NCBI GenBank assembly: GCA_963555705.1
Contig: OY743190.1
Location: 19,413,491-19,477,490 of the forward strand
Source of the DNA: Ligustrum vulgare
Taxonomy: Eukaryota; Streptophyta; Magnoliopsida; Lamiales; Oleaceae
Reading direction: 5' to 3'
Length of the DNA stretch: 64,000 nucleotides
Positions 55,593 through 64,000 of this stretch are shown here, one piece after another. Position 1 is the first letter of the stretch; every line of letters starts with the position of its first letter. The notes beneath the pieces were generated by a model. That model did no database searches and was not told where the DNA came from. It saw only the letters and a program-made list of their open reading frames with translations. Both the position numbers and the translations under genes were made by a program.

Positions 55593-56404
55593 CAGATTTA
55601 TAAAATATAAAGAGAACCTTCTCTTTTTCAGTTTTCGGGACCGCAAACAAAAATTTAAATTTAAAGCACTTGCAATTTGAACGTTATAAATAGAATAGTA
55701 TATTAACATTGTAAAAGTATAGTTTTCACATGTTAGGACATAGAAATATGTAACTTTCACTGACTAACTATTATTTTTTAGCTTTTCTCCCATAGCAACA
55801 CTTACATAGTCAAAGTTGTGCAAATTAACTTTGCTGTATTATGCCCTATTTGATGCCAATTTTAAAGATAAATTAGTTTTTTAAATAGTAATTTTTTGGA
55901 GAAGTATGATTGAAAAGTAGGGAAATTTTGAGTTTACGTGTAACATTGTTTGATTTATAAACTTGTTTATTTATGATTTTGAGGTAAAAAGTAATGATTG
56001 AAAATTGGAGAGAGAAAATATGTGTGGTTAAAAAGTGATTTGAAAATTTTTATTTTTTTATAAACATGTTTATAAATAAAAAAGATTCTTTTATCAAACG
56101 GATATATTATTGTGTGAATATTTGAATGAAAATGAGTATGAGAATAAAAGAGTTTTGATAAAAATAGAACAAAACAGATATATGTTCAATTCGGTAACAT
56201 TGTTCACGTTTATAAGTTATTTTTTTGTTTATTTTTTTAGGTAAAACATATTATTAAAATAATTGCATTATAGAATAGAATGTATAATTCATAGGTTTCA
56301 ATTAATATTGACTGATAGCGATTCATAGGCTTAGCCTTTAAACGACACGTGACACCTAGCTGTTAAATGTTCTCTCATTTTGACGTGGGTCAGTGGGTGT
56401 TGGC
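55593..56404. other. AT-rich region with further MITE remnants
   Basis: 55840-56100 contains Tourist-like interior phrases (GGAGAGAGAAAATATGTGTGG, TTATCAAACGG). No gene is seen. Confidence 0.45.
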
Positions 56405-56510
56405 ATGTGTTAAAGATGTTTCCCACATCCTGAGGGCCCGAACCGACCACGTCCAAGGCCTTGATTCGTGAAGATAAATCCAGGTTATGCATCTTCCATG
56501 GTCAGGGTGA
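56405..56510 (-). mobile_element. SINE copy 2, 5'-altered
   Basis: On the minus strand CATAACCTGGATTTATC, GGCCTTGGACGTGGTCGG and TTCGGGCCCTCAGGATGTG match the 3' half of the SINE at 4261-4493. The B-box part is missing or rearranged. No target duplication was resolved. Confidence 0.72.
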
Positions 56511-56554
56511 TACTTATGGCAAGGCCCCTTTCAGGGTAACTGAGTCACAAGCTA

Positions 56555-57170
56555 CAATGTTACATGCAACACACTAATGTGAGTATTAAGAGTCTATATT
56601 AACACAGCTTGATCAGGTTTGAGATTTGAGAAAACTCTAGTTCTATTAAAATTCAGAAAATACAAGTTCTTTCAAAATCATCAGAGTTCATTTATCAGTA
56701 CATTTTTTGAAATATAACAACAAGAATTCTCACTTAATTTTTTTTTGTAATGTTGATATTGAATTCAATAAAACTTTATTTAAACTTAGTTACAAGTTAG
56801 GATAATTCTAAAAAAAAAAAAAAATTCTTTATCTAGTCTTAGTTCCAAGTTAGGATAATTCTAAAAAAAATAATAAAAAGATAAAAAAAACAAAAACTCT
56901 ATATTAAGCTTAGTTTCAAGTTTAAATAATTCTTTAAAAAAAAAAGAAATTTCCCAAAACGCGTTTTCCGCGTTTTGGACATTTTTTTTATCGAAATACA
57001 CACAAAACGTCCAAAAGGAGGTTTTGAGGGTTTTGCATTTTGTGTACAAATTTTTTTTTGTTTTTCAAAATGCGTTTTCGAAATTGGTAAAGAGAACGCA
57101 TTTTTAGCATTTTCGAAAATAAAAACAGAAAACTATCTCAAAACAGCAAAGAAAACAAGGCATAAGTGTT
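56555..57170. repeat. Second copy of the element found in Helitron F
   Basis: It matches 37870-38479: TTACATGCAACACACTAATG, AGAGTCTATATTAACACA, AAAATGCGTTTTCGAAA and the end TCAAAACAGCAAAG. The GGTAGCG start is replaced here by unrelated sequence. Confidence 0.75.
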
Positions 57171-57315
57171 AGTAAGCTGTAAATTTTACAAAAGTTGTAG
57201 ATTAAAAATATATTTGATCAAGTATTATAATTTAAGTGTTATCACATATATGCACTTATAATGAATCAAAATCTATTCCCAATCACAAGAGTTTGGAATA
57301 CTACTTTTTATTAAA

Positions 57316-58310
57316 CTAGTAGTAAGCACGTGCGTTGCACGTCTTACGTATATGATGAATGTGATGCATAATATTTTCACAGAAGTAATACCATTTTTCG
57401 AAAGTTGTTGAGGTAATAAATATCAATGTGAGAAGTAATTAGTCGAAAATGAAAATAAAAAAAAACTATGTAAATTTGAACAAAAAATAGTAAGTAGTGT
57501 GTTCGAAAATTAATTTCGGAAAAATACCGATGACATGTTGTAAGTTTTGTATAATAATAAATCATATTATTTCTTCAATGAATTTCCAAACATATGTAAG
57601 AATTTAGATACTATTGAATATAAAAATAGGTATTGAATAATAGGAAGTTACAAAACTATTCAAATTTCAATCGTATTTTTCTTTTTTTATCATTTGATTA
57701 ATAATTGGAAATTTGTAAGGAAAATTCAATAATGCAGATTTTTCAATAAATTTCTTAAATATTTGATTGTTAAATTTCATGTTTTGAATTGAGAAAAGAT
57801 AATATGAGAAAAAAGTTTACCATGACACACGTTTAGTGCGATTTGGATGATCACAAAAATTGTGATAAAGCTTATTTACTACTCATTTTAGTAATTTTTT
57901 TCCTTTAGTTTCAATAACTTCAAACACATAACTCCAACCCTTATAAATAAAATTATTAAATATTTACATGTATTGTAGATTAATATTACGGACTGATAAA
58001 AGAAAAAAAAAATTCAAGATAATATTGACAAAAAACCTAAAAATTTTAGAATGTTATTGACAAAAGAGAATAATGCAATAATTAACAAAAGAATAAAAAT
58101 AATTTATGATTTGACTTTATAGATATTTTCTTTTTCACAAATCCATTTACTATAGGTCACATATAAATTGATTTTGCATTAATTAAACTCCCCTAATCCA
58201 ATTATTAAAATAAGTTGATAAAATTCTAAATTACTTAAAATAAAAATAAACAGAAAATTATGTGCGGATTTATGTGAATTCTATATTGATATTATATATA
58301 TGATGATGAT
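57316..58310 (-). mobile_element. Helitron G, minus orientation
   Basis: On the minus strand the 3' end is the hairpin ACGTGC-AAC-GCACGT (57328-57342) and CTAG (57316-57319) before T... on that strand. The 5' region (58060-58300) is the inverted counterpart of Helitrons B and C: GCAATAATTAACAAAAGAAT, TTTGCATTAATT and ATGTGCGGATTT recur. It has no coding content. Confidence 0.72.
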
Positions 58311-58311
58311 G

Positions 58312-58406
<95 letters not shown>
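58311..58406. repeat. (ATT)n microsatellite at a Helitron junction
   Basis: About 31 ATT units lie between the 5' end of Helitron G and the GTGC-ATT-GCAC hairpin (58407-58417) of the next minus-strand copy. Confidence 0.97.
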
Positions 58407-59465
58407 GTGCATTGCACAACTTATGTATATTATGAATGATATTGTTAATATTAAAATTATTAAATAGAATACACATGAAATGAAACCATTGTGAATGAAA
58501 ATGTTGAATAAATTATTATTGAAGGACGTTGTAAAAATTATAAGATATTTTTTCTTATAAATCAGAAATACGAACCCTAACAACAAATAATTTTTTAATA
58601 CTTAATAAACGCGAGAGTATAATAATATAATAACGTAAAATTTTATGACTTTGTAAATCGTTAGATAGTATAACATTTTAATAATAAATAAATGAGAGAT
58701 TATAATGAAATAAAATATTTAATGGTATGAATAAAAAATTTGTAATCAAAATTTTCTTCTAAACCCCAATTTTTTATATATTGTAATAAAATATGAGGAT
58801 GTACAAAATCACTCCCTTCAACTCTAACAACAAATCATTAAAAATTCTAAAAATTATTGAAAAAATGACCCAAATAATAAAAGAATAAAAAAGAGGTAAA
58901 TTTGAATTAAATGTGTACAATATTTTTTTTTTTCATGTGTAACATATGACATTAAATTCACGGATTAATGAAATTGTAAAGTTTTGAATTGAACATCATA
59001 AGATTATACATTTATAATATATATAGTGTAAACTATGGAATTTGAGTAGACAATTCAATTTTTGAAAGTAGGTCTAAGCAAAAATTAAAACATAATTTTT
59101 TTAATACTAAATAAATGCGATAATATAATATTATGAGAAAGTATAATAATGTAAAATTATATTGTAACATTGTGAATTGTTAGATAATAAAAATATTTTA
59201 ATAATAAATAATTGAAAGATCATAATGAAATAAAATATTTAATTACATGAATAAAAAATTGGTAATTAAAAGTTTCTCCTAAATCCCAATTTTTATATAT
59301 TGTAAAAAATAGAATATGGGGGTGCACAAAATAAGTCTCTTCATTTTTAGAACTTAAATAATTAATTAATATAAGAGGGCATAGTTGGTTTAAAGCAAAA
59401 TATCTGAGGGCAAAATCGTGAAGTCAAAGATTTTCCCTTATCTACACTTTTAAGGTAGTGTAGAT
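58407..59465 (-). mobile_element. Probable Helitron H, minus orientation
   Basis: It begins with the hairpin GTGCATTGCAC followed by AACTTATGTATATTATGAAT, parallel to CGTCTTACGTATATGATGAAT after the Helitron G hairpin. The 5' end may be TCTACACTACCTTAAAAG on the minus strand near 59465, but this is uncertain. A block at 58610-58800 recurs imperfectly at 59120-59330 (TAATAATAAATAA...GAGA(G)ATxATAATGAAATAAAAT). Confidence 0.5.
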
Positions 59466-59652
59466 GTGTCAATGATCTCCGATCTTGTTTGGGAATGATT
59501 TTTCAATGAGCAAATTTTATATTTTTTTCAAAAATATTTCCAACCACAAATTTTAATGAATATATGGCTTTTCTTTATTTTTTAACAACGCATTTAAAAA
59601 TTTGAGATTTAAATTAACAACCCACACCCAAACTTATTATCTCTAATCTCAC

Positions 59653-59879
59653 AATGACAAATGGGAGGGTTGGTAAGTCTCAGTGCAGCAGTGTATAGGG
59701 TTCGAATCCTGAAATATTGGATTTGTGCCTTATTACAAGCGGGAGTTACCCAAACTTTGGGCTTATCATCAAGTCCTCAACCCTGACTCTGGGAGGCATA
59801 ATCTGCGATTAACCTCCTCAACTAATGGCTCAGGACAGAATCGGTTGAGGCCCTCATGATGTGAGCTACACCTTTTTCC
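59653..59879 (+). mobile_element. SINE copy 3
   Basis: It has a tRNA-like head with GGGTTCGAATCCTG, then AAATATTGGATTTGTG, GGGAGGCATAATCTG and GAGGCCCTCATGATGTGAG. The 10-bp duplication CTAATCTCAC flanks it (59643-59652, 59880-59889). It is the copy with the most complete head. Confidence 0.82.
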
Positions 59880-59889
59880 CTAATCTCAC

Positions 59890-60062
59890 TGCCACATCAT
59901 CCGTTTCCAATCTCCTGTAGTCCATTGCAACAGATGAAGTAGAAGTGAACATAGTCTACACACAAGTTAATAATTTAATTAAGAAAAGTATTTTCCTTTG
60001 ACATGATTAGAGTATCCAATTTAATGATGTTACACTAGAGATGTATCAGGTCTGAGTTCTAA
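59890..60062. other. Short non-coding spacer
   Basis: Nothing is recognised between the SINE and the copia LTR. Confidence 0.4.
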
Positions 60063-60549
60063 CTGTGGGGAAAATTAGTAAATTAAACCAAATGAAAACA
60101 AATCGAAGACTTGTGTTTACATGGTTTCCTTAAATTGAATTCCCCGTCTCATCGGAGTACAAGAGGTTTTAATCGATGTTCGGTTCTCAAGATACAATCG
60201 ATTGTCGATTCACGCTACACTACGTTAACCATCTACGAATTAGCCGCATCTGTCTCTCAAAGAACTTAGCAAAAGAGAAAATTGAAGAAACTTAAAGCTG
60301 TTGAAAATAAGGGAGAAGAAGAGATGAACATATTTTCACTATGTTGTTGAACGAGGTTGAAATCTCTATTTATAACCAAGATATTGCCTTTTCATTAATT
60401 GGAACTGAATTGATCAGGTTCAATTCCAATTAAATGGCAGTTTCACAAATAAACTTAGCAATAATTTTCATTCAAAACTTGGAACTGTACAAAGTGAAAC
60501 TGCTGGTTATGAAACTGGTGAAATAATGAACAGTTTCTAATAATCCCTC
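60063..60549 (-). repeat. 3' LTR of a truncated copia element
   Basis: On the minus strand it starts near TTATTAGAAACTGTTC, right after the purine-rich CATGTGAGGGA, and ends CTAATTTTCCCCACA. A TATA-like TTATAAATAGAG lies at about 60364-60375 (minus). No second LTR is present in the window, so the limits are approximate. Confidence 0.65.
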
Positions 60550-60944
60550 ACATGAATGAAAATTTGCGAAAAACCAGAGAGAGAGAGAGTAAATCGAATC
60601 AATCCTGCAAAGGATATGTAGCATTTAGCTTTAAACCTTTCCTTGTGAAACCTATTGGGTATTACTAGCAAACCAGTGGATCTGATGCCTTGAACTGTTT
60701 CTCCATTTGTGTAAAACAAGACAATAGATCTCATAAAGGACCATTCTAGACACAACGTAGTTCTCACTGTTGTGTTAATTTTGGCCATGAACGTCGCCTA
60801 ATTCTGCAAGTGTTTGTTCAAGGATTTATCCTTCCCAATCCTTATATAAGCACCCCCACTCTACACTCACATATGCAACCTCTTTATTCAGCATTTAACA
60901 ACAACGCTTAAGGGTCATTAAAAGTATAGCTTAACCTGTATCTC

Positions 60945-63146
60945 CATTCAGCTAGGTTGAGTTTCCACCACGATACATTTCAACGTCATAGGCTGCAAGC
61001 TCATTCCCCTCGATGCTTTTACAACTAGGTCTATAGTTAATCTTTTGGTTAGCAGATCAGCAATATTATCATTTGACTTCACGTAGTCTAGAGTGATAAT
61101 ATCACCTTGTGAGAGTAGTCGTCGAATAGTATTATGTCATCTTCGAATATGTCGAGACTTACCATTAAACATATTGCTCTATGCCCTGCCAATAACTGAT
61201 TGATTATCCCAATAAATGCAAATTCGAAACACAGGCTTTGACCATCTTGAAATATCCTCAAAAAACTGGCGAAGCCACTCTGCTTCCTCAGTTGCTTTGT
61301 CCAATGCAATAAATTTTGATTCCATTGTAGATCTTATGATGCAAGTTTGTTTGGACGATTTCCAAGAGACAACTGCACCACAAAGAGTGAAGACATTTCC
61401 ACTAGTAGACTTAGAATCTGACATATTTGATATCCAATTCGCATAAGCATACCCTTCAATTAATACAAGGTATCTAGAATAATGCAATCCAAAATCACGA
61501 GTGTATCTCAAATAATGTAACACCCTGAAAATAGCTTTCTAGTGGATAGCACCTAGGTTACTCATATAGTGACTCAATCTGCTAACTGAGTATGCTATAT
61601 CCGATCTTGTACAAGCCATTAAAAACATTAAACTCTCAATTATCCGAGAATATTCTAACTTTGACACACCATTAATAGTGTTCTTGGATAAGTGGAGACT
61701 CAATTCCACTGAAGTCCTAGCCACAGTGGTATCTGACTTGTTGAATTTTTCTAGTATCTTATCAATGTAATGAGATTGAGATAACACAAGACCATTTGGT
61801 GTTCGAGTAATTTTTACTCCTAAAATGACATCCGCGATACCCATATCTTTCATGTCAAGCTTTGAGTGTAACATATTCTCAGTGGCTTGGATAATTTTAT
61901 CAGAGCTGCCGACAATGAGCATATCATCGATGTACAAACACAATATGACATATACATCATTAATATCCTTGACATTTACACACTTGTCGTACTCGTTGAT
62001 TCTAAAGTCACTAGAAAGCATAGCATTATCAAATTTCTTATGTCATTGCTTCGGTGTTTGCTTTAAACCATAAAGCGATTTAACCAGTCTACCGACTTTC
62101 CTTTCTTGACTTGGAAAACCCCTCTGGTTTCTTCATGTAGATTTCTTCATTCAAATCTACATTTAGGAAATACATCCATCAATGTATTTCAAGATTTCGT
62201 AAGGCTGCAATAGCAATTATAATTCGGATAAACGTTATTCTCGACACAGGAGAATAAGTATCAAAGTAATCCAAGCCTTCTTTTTGCTTATGACCTTTGA
62301 TTACTAGCCGAGCTTTATATTTATCAATAGAGCCATCCACTTTCATCTTCTTTTTGAAGATCCACTTGTAACTCAAAGGCTTGCAGCCAAATGAAAGATT
62401 TACTATTTCCCAGGTATGATTCTGTAAAATAGAATCAATTTTACTCTTAATGGCTTCTTTCCACATATAATCATTTGGAGAAGTTATAGCTTCTTTATAA
62501 CTTTGTGGATCATCATCCATCAAATATGTAGAAAATCTGGGCCAAACATCTTAGAAGTTTTGGGCATTTTGCTCCGTCTAGGCTCATCCTCATCTTCTTC
62601 AACTAGATCTTTACTGCTGCCAGAAGTAGAAGATTCCATAGTTCGTTTAATAATAGTTAACTGTTTACGAGATTTCCAAGGATATATATTCTTAAAGAAT
62701 TGTGCATTCCTAAACTCCATGATCGTATTTGGATGAATATCAGGTACATTCGAATAATCTACAAGAAATATAAATGCACTACTATTTTGTGCATAACCAA
62801 TGAACACACAGTTAACTATCTTAGGTCCAATCTTGACCTTCTTAGGAGGAGGCACCACAACTTTAGCAAGACACCACACATTCGTAAGTATTTATATGAA
62901 GGTGTGAAACTTGTCCAAAGTTCATATGGAGTCTTATACATATTCTTTCTTAATACTTTATTCAAAATGTAATTCGCAGAAAGAATGGATTCTCCCCGCA
63001 TGTTCTGTGATAATCCAAAACTAATCAACATAGCATTCATCATTTCTTTTAACGTTCGATTCTTACGCTCAGCAATTCTGTTCTGCTGAGGTGAATAAGG
63101 TGCAGTAGTTTGATGAATTATTCCACATTTAGCACAAAATTGCTAA
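60945..63146 (-). pseudogene. copia pol pseudogene: integrase C-terminus, RT, RNase H
   Basis: Reading leftwards: the integrase end (CGIIHQTTAPYSPQQN near 63110; NKVLRKNMYKTPYELW near 62930), the linker (MESSTSGSSKDLVEEDEDEP), RT (SYKWIFKKKMKVDGSIDKYK, ARLVIKGHKQKEGLDYFDTY), the RT active site LYIDDMLIVGSS (about 61900-61935) and copia RNase H ([40 protein letters not shown]). It ends near 60945. Frame changes at about 62022-62178, 62520 and 61523-61539 and internal stops make it non-functional. The gag, protease and integrase core are missing at the right, where gypsy sequence begins. Confidence 0.9.
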
Positions 63147-63189
63147 TGTGATTGAGCTAAATAGGGGAAATTGATACTATGGCCAGGTT

Positions 63190-64000
63190 CTTAAATGGGT
63201 TAAACAGGGGAATTTGCTAATGCGATTGAGCTGTAGTACTATGTGAAATTGGATGACGTGGTGCGTATGACAATGAAAGTGGAAATACAACTAAAGCAAA
63301 AGGGAGCAGCAAGACATTCACCAGGGTCTTATCATACTTCCCAAACACGGTAGGAAAATAATGAAGATCATGTCCTGAAAGGGAGGGAGGAACCAACACC
63401 CAAAGGTAAAAATATTTCTGATTTTCAACCCACTAAGGGTAGGAATATTAAGGGTTTGAAATGCTTAAATTCAGGACACATTGCTTTACAATGTCCTAAT
63501 AATCAAGTTATGGTTATGCGTAATGGGCAACTTAGTTTTGATGATGAATTTGATGGGATGCCTAAATTAAGGGATATTGGGACTAGTAGTAGTGACAGTG
63601 ATGAATTTACTTATGCTGTGAAATGTTCACTTGTTAATAGGCGTGTCATTGGTTCTAGTGTTAAGGTGAATGGAATGGATGAACAAAGGGATTACTTATT
63701 TCATAGTAGATGCTTAGTGGATAAAAAGGTTCATGGATTGGTGATTGATGGGGGAGGTGTACTAATGTAATTAGTAATATGTTGATAGAAAAATTGAAGT
63801 TTCCTAAAATGAAGTATCCTACACCTTATAAATTGCGGTGGTTGACTGAGTTGAGGGAAATTAAGGTGAACAAGCAGGTTAAGGTCAAATTCACCATTGG
63901 GGGGTACAAGGATGATGTGGTTTGTGACGTGGTGCCTATGCATGTTGGACATATTTTGTTGGGAACGTCATGACAAAATGATGGGGGTGGTGCATGATTG
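63190..64000 (+). pseudogene. gypsy gag-protease fragment (second gypsy element)
   Basis: Gag end: FLNGLNR, then IANAIEL-stop-YYVKLDDVVRMT and KVEIQLKQKGAARHS, and a zinc-knuckle relic CLNSGHIALQCPN with the first cysteine pair changed (about 63459-63500). Protease: LFHSRCLVDKKVHGLVIDGG with the catalytic aspartate; one base is lost or gained near 63757, after which CTNVISNMLIEKLKFPKMKY and CDVVPMHVGHILLG follow. A stop after the window edge part (TS-stop, 63973) also breaks it. The style is that of chromovirus-like gypsy elements. It continues beyond the window. Confidence 0.82.

Noticed and set aside
58270..58586. Poly-Asn and poly-Ile open frames
   Set aside because: They are translations of the (ATT)n microsatellite.
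60537..60788. Extra gene after copia pol (83-codon minus frame)
   Set aside because: It lies between the pol end and the polypurine tract and has no recognisable domain; most likely untranslated element sequence.

Overview
This window looks like nuclear DNA of a eudicot plant, in an intergenic, transposon-dominated region. The sequence is AT-rich, has long microsatellites, and holds layer upon layer of plant mobile elements: hAT, Tourist- and Stowaway-like MITEs, Mutator-like elements, Helitrons, a tRNA-derived SINE, Ty3/gypsy and Ty1/copia elements and a Cassandra TRIM. It also has a short insertion of plastid DNA. I see no ordinary intron-containing host gene. The species cannot be named from the sequence.

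Layout. 1-3183 is a decayed hAT transposase gene ending in a hAT terminal inverted repeat. 4010-4508 holds a Tourist-like MITE and a SINE with a perfect 15-bp target duplication. 4854-17239 is a three-level nest: a Tourist-like element (TSD TAA) split by an 11.9-kb Ty3/gypsy element (4998-16862), which itself carries a 1.6-kb repeat flanked by duplicated gag sequence, a three-LTR Cassandra dimer inside integrase, and two insertions in its 3' LTR. 17388-19770 holds a TIR element, a C-rich tandem repeat and a Stowaway-like MITE. 19992-20229 is a nuclear copy of part of the plastid trnI-GAU intron.

21254-38615 is a Helitron cluster. Three head-to-tail junctions carry the CTAG 3' hairpin terminus, and a 5.26-kb Helitron with an internally deleted Rep/helicase gene sits inside another Helitron at an exactly recoverable A/T target. 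38648-40378 is a 1.7-kb near-palindrome whose outer ends look like Helitron 5' ends. 41245-41473 is a broken fragment of a GIS/ZFP-type C2H2 zinc-finger gene. 42113-48706 is a young non-autonomous copia-type element (minus orientation, TSD ATTTG, 210-bp LTRs with four visible differences). It has no gag-pol and carries an intact intronless LOG-family (cytokinin-activating) reading frame plus a second, unrecognised ORF.

48712-55592 holds a DUF707 gene fragment, two related Mutator-like elements with 9-bp TSDs, two hAT non-autonomous elements with 8-bp TSDs, and MITEs. 56405-59879 has two more SINE copies and minus-strand Helitrons with a long ATT microsatellite at a head-to-tail junction. 60063-63146 is a truncated copia element (minus strand). 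63190-64000 is the gag-protease part of a second gypsy element running off the window.

The best candidates for undescribed biology are the LOG-carrying retrotransposon, the tandem Helitron array with microsatellites born at its junctions, the giant palindrome, and the three-LTR Cassandra. No family assignment was checked by a database search; they rest on motifs and structures read by eye.
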